Positions 15,756 through 24,045 of a stretch of 64,000 nucleotides of DNA are shown here, one piece after another. The stretch is from DASXUG01 sp036504995 (GTDB lineage: Bacteria > Pseudomonadota > Gammaproteobacteria > Burkholderiales > Methylophilaceae). Every line of letters starts with the position of its first letter. Position 1 is the stretch's first letter. Made by a program: the position numbers and the translations under genes. The stretch spans positions 79,342-143,341 of the forward strand of contig DASXUG010000002.1 of the NCBI GenBank assembly GCA_036504995.1, written 5' to 3'. The notes beneath the pieces are model-generated. The model did not search any database and was not told the origin of the DNA. It saw nothing but the letters and a program-made list of their open reading frames with translations.

Positions 15756-16709
15756 CTATTTTTTAAGTATTAAACCTAAGATTGTCGCCAAGATTAATAT
15801 TCCACCAATCGCAATTGCAACCATGTTCCCAGTGCTATAGCTGGAGTTTCTGTTATGTGTTGGTGCAATCTCGGTATTAATCTTATTCACATACTGTTGG
15901 ACAGGTACTAAAAACAATATAGATAAACTTGATAAAAAGAAATAACCGGCTGGCAGCTTTGAAAGTAGTATGGCAACGATCCAGCCAATTGCCAATAAGC
16001 CAGCATCAATGCTCCCTGAAATACTATTCTCTTGCCCAAATTTGCGAATTAACGAAAAACATGGATAGCAAAAGAAGTAACCAAATACTGACCGCCAAAC
16101 AGGTGAGATATTCGAAGCGTCGCGGGCTTTAATAATTTTCCAGTTCTTATAAAACCAATAAACTTGATACGTATTAAAAGTTACCAGAGACATAACAATC
16201 AACTTCTGGGTCGATACTGCAAAAAATGGTGTAGGGATGTTTTGCAGATTTTCTTCGTTGCTATTATTGTCTGTTATATTACTTGATGTGTTAGGCAGTT
16301 CATTTGCAGTAACCAAAGAAGCAGCAACCCAGCCTGAACCAAGGTGAGATGGAAAGAACTCGTACCAAAGCGGATACTCACTGTGAAGCATACCCTCTAA
16401 GCCTCTAACCTCGATAAAATATACAAGCCATCCCACAAAACTTACGCCTAATGCTGCTAAATATGGTTTGGTTTTAGCAATTTTTATTGATAGTAGTGAC
16501 CCAATAAAGAAAAACAAGGTGGATAAAACAATATCCATCAAAAGAAGTATCTTTGGCATTTCTGTTTGAGTGGTGTCATATCCCATTTGTTTTGCTAAAG
16601 CCTCTGCTAAAAGCGGAGCAAAGACCCACGCAAGGATAAGAGCTACAATGCTTGATATAACTATTGCCAATACTAGTCTGGCGTAGGGATTTGCAGATGT
16701 TAGTTTCAT
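15756..16709 (-). CDS. Polytopic membrane protein of unknown function
   Basis: From the ATG at 16709 the protein has 317 residues; an in-frame TTG at 16778 would add 23 residues. There are three hydrophobic segments in the N-terminal half, a polar linker rich in N and S, and a C-terminal membrane region containing YWFYKNWKII, ISPVWRSVFGYFFCYPCF and two further helices. The YQVYWFYKNWK-NISPFWR pattern occurs in many uncharacterised bacterial membrane proteins. No enzymatic motif was seen. It is first of three consecutive minus-strand genes for membrane or anchored proteins. Confidence 0.6.
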   Translation of the reverse strand: MKLTSANPYARLVLAIVISSIVALILAWVFAPLLAEALAKQMGYDTTQTEMPKILLLMDIVLSTLFFFIGSLLSIKIAKTKPYLAALGVSFVGWLVYFIEVRGLEGMLHSEYPLWYEFFPSHLGSGWVAASLVTANELPNTSSNITDNNSNEENLQNIPTPFFAVSTQKLIVMSLVTFNTYQVYWFYKNWKIIKARDASNISPVWRSVFGYFFCYPCFSLIRKFGQENSISGSIDAGLLAIGWIVAILLSKLPAGYFFLSSLSILFLVPVQQYVNKINTEIAPTHNRNSSYSTGNMVAIAIGGILILATILGLILKK

Positions 16710-16941
16710 TACTATTTGATCCCGAATGCTAACAATAAATAGAGACCCTGAGGACACTATGTTAGTTGATTGCGCCAATTTACGCTGTCATGCGCGTTTG
16801 TTAATTATTCATTGTGAATACCATAACATATCATGTCATTTACCCTCGAAACAACCCCTCTAAAAGATCCTTCTTATGGCATAGATAGATATGTAAGAAT
16901 GGATGGTTATGGACAACACTGGATGAAGCTGGACAGTAAAT

Positions 16942-17017
16942 TGGTGCCCCCGACACGAATCGAACGTGTGACCCTCCCCTTAGGAGGGGGATGCTCTATC
17001 CACTGAGCTACGGGGGC
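16942..17017 (-). tRNA. tRNA-Arg (anticodon CCT)
   Basis: The minus strand folds as a complete tRNA: acceptor stem GCCCCCG/CGGGGGC, D arm with AGCTCAGTGGATAGAGC, anticodon loop CTCCTAA (anticodon CCT, reading AGG), T arm with GTTCGATTC, and an encoded CCA at 16942-16944. It stands alone, upstream of the peroxiredoxin gene on the other strand. Confidence 0.96.
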
Positions 17018-17187
17018 GACTGGCGTGAGTAAATCATTAAGTGCAACATTTTCTCATATTTCAAGTCATACTATAAAGTTGCATTTAAATATTTAGCCTC
17101 TTTTGATTAAATCGGTTAGCACTAAAAGCAGTGCGTAAATTGAACAATTAAGGCTCTGTGAGTTATAACGCGCTAGGAGATAAGTTG

Positions 17188-17721
17188 ATGAAGATTTTTG
17201 TATTACTCGTATTATTAGGTCTAGGCTTTTTAATTTTCCGCAGCATAAGCGTCGCCGCGCCCTTACCAACTGCAGGGGAAGCAGCACCGCCTTTTAAGTT
17301 ACAAGATGCTCAAAAAAAACTACACCAACTAGCTGATTATAACGGTAAATGGCTAATTCTATATTTTTACCCAAAAGATGATACGCCAGGCTGCACCAAA
17401 GAGGCCTGCCATTTTCGGGATGACTTAGCCCAGTTAGAGAAACTAGGTGGGCATGTGGTAGGGATTAGCGTGGACGACAGCGGCTCTCATGCTGAGTTTG
17501 CAAAAAAATATAACTTACCTTTTCCACTGCTGGCTGACACTGATGGCAAGGTAGCGGATAGCTATGGTGCATTGACCAATTTAGGCATCATAAAGATTGC
17601 TAAACGTTATACTTTTTTGATAGACCCGCATGGCAAAATTGCAAAAACTTATTTGAGTGTTGACACTTCACGTCACTCACAAGAGATTATTGATGACTTA
17701 AAGAAACTGACAAATCAATAG
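17188..17721 (+). CDS. Peroxiredoxin (Bcp/PrxQ type), exported or membrane-anchored
   Basis: Thiol peroxidase that reduces H2O2 and organic peroxides. Starting at the ATG at 17188 (AGGAGA at 17175-17180) gives 177 residues; a GTG at 17158 is less likely. The core has FYPKDDTPGCTKEACHFRD: peroxidatic Cys69 and resolving Cys74, the spacing of Bcp/PrxQ. An N-terminal hydrophobic segment (residues 2-20) suggests a periplasmic location, unlike cytoplasmic Bcp. Its stop codon touches the stop of the convergent lipoprotein gene. The reductant is unknown; a periplasmic thioredoxin-like protein would be needed. Confidence 0.9.
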   Translation: MKIFVLLVLLGLGFLIFRSISVAAPLPTAGEAAPPFKLQDAQKKLHQLADYNGKWLILYFYPKDDTPGCTKEACHFRDDLAQLEKLGGHVVGISVDDSGSHAEFAKKYNLPFPLLADTDGKVADSYGALTNLGIIKIAKRYTFLIDPHGKIAKTYLSVDTSRHSQEIIDDLKKLTNQ

Positions 17722-18468
17722 CTAAAATGGCAGAAAAACAGCTGTAGCGAGGCTTTGCGTGACTTTAGAGATGGAGCGCTGTGCTTTTTGCGCCAACAAA
17801 AGTGCGTAATCATCGGTGCGGCCAATGACTTTTCCAAACTCTCGCTCAAAACTCAAGTTGTATTCGTTCTCATTGACTTCGTTACTCAACAAATATAGCT
17901 GCCCTTTCTCATCGCGGGCATTGTAGAGTTTCCAAACGGCAATTTCGACATTTCTCGAAACGTTATATATTTTTTGCGGATCTAATCTGTCTGTAATATA
18001 GAACTCGCTTTTATCTTCATGCGCCTTCAGCAACATCGTTTGCAAACCTACGATAAAAGGCAACACTCTATCCCCTGCATAACCCGACTTAAAAGCAAGC
18101 TGTATGGCTGCTATATCTTGTAAATTCTGAATCCCCTCAAACCGCCAATGTTGATCGCCTTCAAACACCCAATCCACCATCTCATCTGCGCTACCAGAGG
18201 TGCTTTTTTTAAGTTCATGCGGGTTTCGCTTATAAAGTTTAAGCATCAGTAAGCGTAAACTTTGCGTATTCTCGCGCACCTCGATATCTGCCATACGGTC
18301 TATATCGCCTTTGGCAAGCTGATCGATTTTATTACTGCTAGCGGGGGTTGGGACATGTTTGCCATTCACTGGCGGTGTAGGAGAGGCGCACGAAGCCAAG
18401 TGGGCAACTAGCAGAAGCCACACACCCTGCCTGAAAAAACGCCTTAGCTCACCAATAGAAACAATCAC
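17722..18468 (-). CDS. Lipoprotein of unknown function
   Basis: 248 residues from a GTG start; no ATG is available near the N-terminus. A signal sequence ends in the lipobox LASC, so Cys27 is the probable lipid anchor. The mature protein is mixed helical, with EFYITDRLDPQKIYNVSRN and a C-terminal hydrophobic stretch. It follows another lipoprotein gene by 14 bases on the same strand, so the two probably form an operon. The stop codon is directly adjacent to that of the peroxiredoxin gene. No family with known function recognised. Confidence 0.65.
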   Translation of the reverse strand: MIVSIGELRRFFRQGVWLLLVAHLASCASPTPPVNGKHVPTPASSNKIDQLAKGDIDRMADIEVRENTQSLRLLMLKLYKRNPHELKKSTSGSADEMVDWVFEGDQHWRFEGIQNLQDIAAIQLAFKSGYAGDRVLPFIVGLQTMLLKAHEDKSEFYITDRLDPQKIYNVSRNVEIAVWKLYNARDEKGQLYLLSNEVNENEYNLSFEREFGKVIGRTDDYALLLAQKAQRSISKVTQSLATAVFLPF

Positions 18469-18482
18469 TTACAAAAGGACTA

Positions 18483-18881
18483 CTAAGGTTTTACAACTGT
18501 CAGCTTACAAGCAGTGTAGCTAGCCGTCGGGTTGATCTCTAACGTCGATTCATCAGCCAGAGTCAGTGTGGTAATACCATTGGAATAACGTTTAGTTGAA
18601 TCTTTAGAGATTTTAGTTAATCCCACTTCTCGCTCTGGCAAAATCAGCCAAACTGACTCACCATTGTCTAGTGTGCGTAAAAAGAATTTTTTATTGGCAG
18701 CGCATTGATACTCACTCGCATTTTCAGGCCTGTAGCTTCTGTCTTTAGACTTACTATCGCCAAATGGCCATAAATGCACATCACTCACTTTATCGGTCAA
18801 ATTACTCATCGTGCTACAACCAGTCACTAAGACATAACTAACTAATGTCATACATATTCTTGTATTTAAAATACCACTCAT
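18483..18881 (-). CDS. Small lipoprotein of unknown function
   Basis: 132 residues from the ATG at 18881, chosen because AGGGG lies five bases upstream; an upstream in-frame start at 18911 is possible. The signal peptide ends in the lipobox VTGC. The mature part has DVHLWPFGDSK, a Cys at SEYQCAANKKFFLR and a Cys near the end, with short beta strands (VWLILPEREVGL). It pairs with the downstream lipoprotein gene. Function unknown. Confidence 0.65.
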   Translation of the reverse strand: MSGILNTRICMTLVSYVLVTGCSTMSNLTDKVSDVHLWPFGDSKSKDRSYRPENASEYQCAANKKFFLRTLDNGESVWLILPEREVGLTKISKDSTKRYSNGITTLTLADESTLEINPTASYTACKLTVVKP

Positions 18882-19122
18882 CACTACCCCTGTAATTTCA
18901 CGAAAAAACATCGATTATCTCAGCAATAAAATCATGATCGCATTTAATACCGCAATCTAACTTTAACGATATAATATAGCAAACATCATGGCAATGGCTT
19001 AGGCATGTTTTGAAACCACAAAAAACTACGATTTTTCATAACATTTGCGCTTAAATCTCGGCTGGAACCTATTTTATATTTAACAGTCACTGGGTAACAA
19101 CTTATTAAATTGAAAGGTATAC

Positions 19123-19587
19123 ATGGACATTGGCATTAACGAAAAAGATCGTAAAAAAATTGCGGAAGGATTATCTCACCTACTTGCAGACACTTACACG
19201 CTTTACCTTAAGACGCACTACTTCCACTGGAATGTTACAGGGCCAATGTTTAACACCTTGCATTTAATGTTTGAGACCCAATATAACGAATTAGCGTTAG
19301 CGGTAGATTTAGTGGCTGAGCGTATTCGTTCTTTAGATGTTTATGCACCAGGCACTTATACCCAGTTTTCAAAATTAACATCCATTGATGAACCTGATGG
19401 TGTTCCTAAAGCCACGGACATGATTAAAGAACTGGTTGCAGGACATGAAGCTGTAGTGCGCACTGCACGGTCTGTTTTCCCTGTAGTGGAAAAAGCATCA
19501 GATGAGGCCAGCGCAGACTTACTCACCCAACGCCTACAATTGCATGAAAAAACCGCTTGGATGTTACGTAGCTTGCTCGAGAAATAA
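19123..19587 (+). CDS. dps: Dps-family ferritin-like DNA-protection protein
   Basis: 154 residues, the normal length for Dps. It has the family core: YLKTHYFHWNVTGPMF with ferroxidase His, FETQYNELALAVDLVAERIRSL with the acidic ligands, and a C-terminal four-helix-bundle segment. Dps forms a 12-mer that oxidises Fe(II) with H2O2 and stores iron, protecting DNA during stress. There is no long Lys-rich N-terminal tail, so DNA binding may be weak. It sits with peroxiredoxin and thioredoxin reductase genes, a plausible oxidative-stress neighbourhood. Confidence 0.93.
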   Translation: MDIGINEKDRKKIAEGLSHLLADTYTLYLKTHYFHWNVTGPMFNTLHLMFETQYNELALAVDLVAERIRSLDVYAPGTYTQFSKLTSIDEPDGVPKATDMIKELVAGHEAVVRTARSVFPVVEKASDEASADLLTQRLQLHEKTAWMLRSLLEK

Positions 19588-19673
19588 TTTGCAATAAAAA
19601 ATATTTAAAGTATTCGGGTAAAATAATGGTCAATTCACCAAATTAAGCCTATTTTTATCTGTTAGGAGTTTTT

Positions 19674-20624
19674 ATGTCTACCAAACACGCCCATTTATTA
19701 ATTCTTGGGTCAGGGCCTGCGGGCTATTCAGCAGCCGTGTATGCGGCACGTGCCAACCTTAAACCTGTATTAATTACGGGGATTGCACAAGGCGGTCAGC
19801 TAATGACGACTACAGAAGTCGACAACTGGCCTGCAGATGCTGATGGCGTACAGGGACCAGAGTTGATGGAGCGCTTCCAGAAACATGCTGAACGCTTTAA
19901 CACAGAAATGATTTTTGATCATATTCACACCACACACCTCACTGAGAAGCCGATTCGCCTAGTGGGTGACTCAGGTGAATATACTTGTGATGCACTGATT
20001 ATTGCAACTGGCGCTTCAGCGCAGTATTTAGGTATACCAAGTGAAGAAAAATTCTCTGGTAAAGGTGTTTCAGCATGTGCAACATGTGATGGTTTTTTTT
20101 ATAAAAACCAAGAAGTTGCAGTCATCGGTGGCGGTAATACAGCAGTTGAAGAAGCATTATATTTAGCCAATATTGCAAGTAAAGTCACATTGGTTCATCG
20201 CCGCGACAAATTCAAAGCAGAGGCCATTTTGGTCGACAAACTCATGGCTCGCGTAGCTGAAGGTAAAATTGAACTACAGCTCTTCAATACCCTAGATGAA
20301 GTGTTGGGCGATGATATGGGCGTAACTGGCATGCGTATTAAAAATACGCAAACTAATGAAACTAAAGAGATTGCTTTGCGTGGCGTGTTTATTGCCATTG
20401 GTCACAAGCCTAATACCGATATCTTTGCAGGTCAGTTGGAGATGGAAGGTGGTTACATCGTCACCCAAGCAGGCCGCACAGGCAATGCCACAGCAACGAG
20501 CGTCCCTGGCGTATTTGCAGCAGGTGATGTGCAAGACCATATTTACCGTCAAGCCGTTACTAGCGCTGGCACAGGCTGTATGGCCGCGCTGGATGCTGAA
20601 CGTTATCTCACTAGCTTGAAATAA
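19674..20624 (+). CDS. trxB: Thioredoxin reductase
   Basis: FAD-dependent enzyme transferring electrons from NADPH to thioredoxin. 316 residues with FAD-binding GSGPAGYSAAVYAARA (12-27), redox centre CATC at Cys135/Cys138, NADPH-binding GGGNTAVEEALYLA, and the C-terminal FAD motif GVFAAGDVQD. The start follows TAGGAG. Length and motif order match low-molecular-weight bacterial TrxB. The Smr-domain gene follows after 8 bases, probably in the same transcript. Confidence 0.97.
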   Translation: MSTKHAHLLILGSGPAGYSAAVYAARANLKPVLITGIAQGGQLMTTTEVDNWPADADGVQGPELMERFQKHAERFNTEMIFDHIHTTHLTEKPIRLVGDSGEYTCDALIIATGASAQYLGIPSEEKFSGKGVSACATCDGFFYKNQEVAVIGGGNTAVEEALYLANIASKVTLVHRRDKFKAEAILVDKLMARVAEGKIELQLFNTLDEVLGDDMGVTGMRIKNTQTNETKEIALRGVFIAIGHKPNTDIFAGQLEMEGGYIVTQAGRTGNATATSVPGVFAAGDVQDHIYRQAVTSAGTGCMAALDAERYLTSLK

Positions 20625-20632
20625 AAGAGATA

Positions 20633-21223
20633 ATGCATTTAGGTGCCACTAACGTAGCCCCTAATGTCAATATACATGTTGCCATGTCTGACAACGATGA
20701 TGATTTAGATGAAGTCAAACTGTTTCGTGAAGCGGTTAAGGGCGCTCGCCCCTTAACCGCCTCACGCATACATCATCCCCCTATACATCCTAAGCCTACC
20801 CCAAAACAATTTATTCGTGATGAGCAACAAGCACTGCGCGACTCATTAAGCGACAGCTACACCCCTGCTCATGAGCTTGAAACAGGGGAAGAACTTTTAT
20901 ATTTACGTGAGGGTCACTCGCCAGACATATTGAGTAAATTGCGACGCGGGCATTGGGTTGTGCAAGCAGCACTTGATTTACATGGCCTAGTGGTGGATGA
21001 GGCTAGACTTTATGTCGCGCAATTTTTAGCGGATTGCAAAAAACGTAATATACGCTGTGTACGTATCGTTCACGGCAAAGGCCTAGGCTCGCGCAACCGA
21101 GAACCTATACTCAAGCACAAACTTCGCAGCTGGTTGATGCAAAAAGACGAAGTCATAGCCTACGCTCAAGCTCGACAAGCAGATGGCGGCGGCGGTGCCG
21201 TCATTGTTTTACTTAAAGCCTAG
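20633..21223 (+). CDS. Smr-domain (MutS2-type C-terminal) nuclease-like protein
   Basis: 196 residues. The C-terminal half is an Smr domain: LDLHGLVVDEARLYVAQFL, then VRIVHGKGLGS and GGGGAVIVLLK at the end. The N-terminal half is charged and less conserved. Stand-alone Smr proteins of this layout (YdaL/SmrB-like) are RNA or DNA endonucleases, some acting on mRNA at collided ribosomes; which applies here is not shown. It is close behind trxB. An alternative start at 20684 would remove the first 17 residues. Confidence 0.85.
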   Translation: MHLGATNVAPNVNIHVAMSDNDDDLDEVKLFREAVKGARPLTASRIHHPPIHPKPTPKQFIRDEQQALRDSLSDSYTPAHELETGEELLYLREGHSPDILSKLRRGHWVVQAALDLHGLVVDEARLYVAQFLADCKKRNIRCVRIVHGKGLGSRNREPILKHKLRSWLMQKDEVIAYAQARQADGGGGAVIVLLKA

Positions 21224-21467
21224 TGCTCTAATCTCAAAAGCCTAAATCCCAGAAATAAAGTATTTACTTAGCACTCATTTCAAGATACAAAACGAAATAA
21301 TCGCGTCAATATGTAGTGATACAATCGCAACGCTTTTTGTCACAAGGCTGATTTTTTTGCACACATGTATGCCACTTAACTAGATTGCGCGTTATAGCCG
21401 TTGAGTTACCAAAATTATAATTAATTTAGCGAATGCTAATGATGAAGAGATTAAGTAAGGTACAAAT

Positions 21468-22841
21468 ATGAAAGTTAGTTTTTGGGCCTGTATTACTGGT
21501 GTGTTAATCGCGTCACTTTATCAAGTGGCAGCATATGCCGACGAAGTAGATGTTAAAAACACCCAAGCTGTAAACAGAACAGAGATTGAATCAAGCCAAG
21601 CCAACTTAAGTAACCCCAACTTAGGTAGTTTAAGCTTAAAAGATGCAGAGCAACTATTTAAACAAAACAACCGTGAATTACTAGCCGCACAACGAGCAGT
21701 TGAGGCTAGTCAGGCAAATACTTTGTCTGCTGGGCAAAAACCTAACCCTGTGTTGTCATTTGGTGTGTCGAGTATCGATTTAAATCGCAACCGAGCTAAT
21801 GCCAACCCGAACAAAAGTACTGGCATTTTGAATGACACCTACAATAGCTCAGTACAAATTAGCCAGTTGTTTGAGCGTGGCGACAAACGTAACCTGCGAC
21901 TTGCCTCCGCTGAAACGGCCGTCAAAGCCGCTAAATTTGACCTAAAAGATACCCTCCGCCAGCAGCAACTAGCCCTCCAAAGCGCTTACTACGACTTATT
22001 GCTGGCACAAGACTCATTGCAAATCCAACAAACCAATGTTGATCTTTACGAAAAAACATTACAAGCCGCTGATTTACGCCTTAAAGCTGGCGACATTGCC
22101 GCCTCTGACGTAGCACGCATACGTGTAGATGCTTTACGCGCTAAAAATGATTTAAGACAAGCCGTAGCAAATCAACAAAAAGCCCAAGCTAATTTGGCAT
22201 ACCTCATTGGTCGAGAACAAGTCGCTAATACAATTATTGCTAAGGATACTTGGCCTGCAGTGCAAGATAGCGCCACCTTAGCTTTGGATGAAAAATCGAT
22301 TGCCCAACGCCCTGACGTGCAAGCTGCAGAAACCCGCACTCAACAAGCCATACAAAATAGACGCCTAGCCGAAGCACTCAAAACAAGAGATATTAATCTA
22401 GGCATGGGTTACCAGCACTTTCCAGGGCAGGAGCCAGGCGCTGGCGAAAACACAATTGGTGCAACAGTAAGTATTCCACTATTTACCAACTATCAATATC
22501 AAGGTGAAATTGCGCGCGCTGAAAATGATTACACCTCCGCGCTAGAAGCCAAAGAACAAACCAGTGCTGCGGCACTGGGTGAAGTTGAGCGCGCAAAAGC
22601 TGACCTTGACGCAGCGGTTGATAAAGTACGTAGATTCGACACGCAAATGCTTTCTGAAGCACAACAAGCTGCAGATGCCGCCGAGTTTGCTTATCAACAT
22701 GGCGCGATGGGCGTGACCGACTTGCTAGATTCACGCCGCATTTTGCGTGCATTGCAACTAGATGCAGTGAGTGTACGTGCTGATTACGCAAAATCTCTAG
22801 CGGTATGGCAAGCCGCAACACATGTTGAAAACAATCCTTAA
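21468..22841 (+). CDS. czcC: CzcC-type outer-membrane efflux channel protein
   Basis: 457-residue TolC-family protein. AGTAAGG precedes the ATG; the signal peptide ends near AYADE. Two long alpha-hairpin repeats of the outer-membrane factor fold can be seen (NRELLAAQRAVEASQANTL in the first, KEQTSAAALGEVERAKADLD in the second), with QPxLSFG-like and GATVSIPLF beta segments. It is first in an operon with a membrane-fusion protein and a heavy-metal RND pump, so it forms the outer-membrane exit of that tripartite system. Confidence 0.88.
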   Translation: MKVSFWACITGVLIASLYQVAAYADEVDVKNTQAVNRTEIESSQANLSNPNLGSLSLKDAEQLFKQNNRELLAAQRAVEASQANTLSAGQKPNPVLSFGVSSIDLNRNRANANPNKSTGILNDTYNSSVQISQLFERGDKRNLRLASAETAVKAAKFDLKDTLRQQQLALQSAYYDLLLAQDSLQIQQTNVDLYEKTLQAADLRLKAGDIAASDVARIRVDALRAKNDLRQAVANQQKAQANLAYLIGREQVANTIIAKDTWPAVQDSATLALDEKSIAQRPDVQAAETRTQQAIQNRRLAEALKTRDINLGMGYQHFPGQEPGAGENTIGATVSIPLFTNYQYQGEIARAENDYTSALEAKEQTSAAALGEVERAKADLDAAVDKVRRFDTQMLSEAQQAADAAEFAYQHGAMGVTDLLDSRRILRALQLDAVSVRADYAKSLAVWQAATHVENNP

Positions 22842-22869
22842 AAGCCATCATTCATCGAAAGTAAAAGCT

Positions 22870-24003
22870 ATGAAGCATTTTTCTATGCCCAAATTGTATT
22901 TGATTTTACTGTGCAGTATCGCGAGTTATCCAATTTATGCTGCAGATAAACCAGCAGCAACTCCTGCCATTAGCAAAGTAAGCAACAGTAATGAAGTAGT
23001 GTTAACACCAAATTCACCGCAGCTCACCAGCTTAAGAATTGAAACAGTCACTGATATGATCGCCCCAGCGGCTGAACCACTCAACGGTAAAATATCGTTT
23101 GATGAAAATCATACTGCGCGCATTAACTCGCCAGTAGTGGGCCGTGCAACCAGCATCAAAGCACAGATTGGCGACTCAGTTAAAGCTGGACAAGTACTGA
23201 TGGTAATGGACTCCCCCGATTTAGGCAGTGCAGTCGCCGATGCGCGTAAGGCAGAAGCTGATTTACAACTCAAACGCCAAGCTTTGGAACGCAACCGTAT
23301 GCTACTTCAAGGCGGCGTTATTGCCCGTAAAGAGCTTGAAAATAGCCAAGCAGATTTATCCGAATCACAAGCAGAAGCCGAACGTGCCAATGCGCGCCTA
23401 AAGAACCTCGGCGCCTCCCGTGGCAACAATGAAAGCTATGCAGTGCGCTCACCCATCACAGGTATTGTGGTTGATAGAAAAGTAAACCCAAGTAGCGAAG
23501 TTCGACCAGATGCGACAGACCCACTTTTTATTATTACCAACCCTAACTTTTTGTGGGCAAATATTGATTTACCAGAACGTGATTTAAGCAAAGTGGCTGT
23601 CGGTCAAGCCGTGTCTGTGCAAGTGGATGCATATCCGAATGAAGTGTTTAGCGGCACTGTAAAATCCATCGGTGTGATGCTAGACCCAACCACTCGTCGC
23701 GTTCCCGTACGCTGCTCCATTGACAGCAAAGGCAAACTCAAGCCAGAAATGTACGCACGCATCACTCCCCTTAGTCAGCAAAATAATAAGGTGATACGCC
23801 TACCCAATAGTGCCTTAATCACGGAAGGTTTATATAGCTATGTATTTGTCGAAGAAACACCCAATCACCTTAAAAAACGTCGCGTAACACTAGATTTGCA
23901 AGAGCGCGAATACGCTACTGTTAAAGAGGGGCTCAAAGCTGGTGAGCGCGTAGTCACAGTAGGAGCGATTTTATTAAACTCCGAATTATCAGCTGGTCAG
24001 TAA
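22870..24003 (+). CDS. czcB: CzcB-type periplasmic adaptor of heavy-metal efflux pump
   Basis: 377 residues from the ATG at 22870, which gives a clean signal peptide (LYLILLCSIASYPIYA); an upstream ATG at 22822 inside czcC lacks a binding site. It has the barrel-sandwich lipoyl halves (INSPVVGRATSIKAQIGDSV and AVRSPITGIVVDRKV), an intervening helical hairpin, and a C-terminal beta-barrel region. There is no obvious His-rich metal-binding N-terminus as in some CzcB proteins. It links the inner-membrane pump to the outer channel. Confidence 0.88.
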   Translation: MKHFSMPKLYLILLCSIASYPIYAADKPAATPAISKVSNSNEVVLTPNSPQLTSLRIETVTDMIAPAAEPLNGKISFDENHTARINSPVVGRATSIKAQIGDSVKAGQVLMVMDSPDLGSAVADARKAEADLQLKRQALERNRMLLQGGVIARKELENSQADLSESQAEAERANARLKNLGASRGNNESYAVRSPITGIVVDRKVNPSSEVRPDATDPLFIITNPNFLWANIDLPERDLSKVAVGQAVSVQVDAYPNEVFSGTVKSIGVMLDPTTRRVPVRCSIDSKGKLKPEMYARITPLSQQNNKVIRLPNSALITEGLYSYVFVEETPNHLKKRRVTLDLQEREYATVKEGLKAGERVVTVGAILLNSELSAGQ

Positions 24004-24045
24004 TTAGCCCCTATTGAAGCGCACCCTATTTTTAAAGAATAGATT

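Noticed and set aside
18961..18980. TATAAT at 18970-18975 as a promoter for dps
   Set aside because: No acceptable -35 element 16-18 bases upstream, and it is about 150 bases from the start codon.
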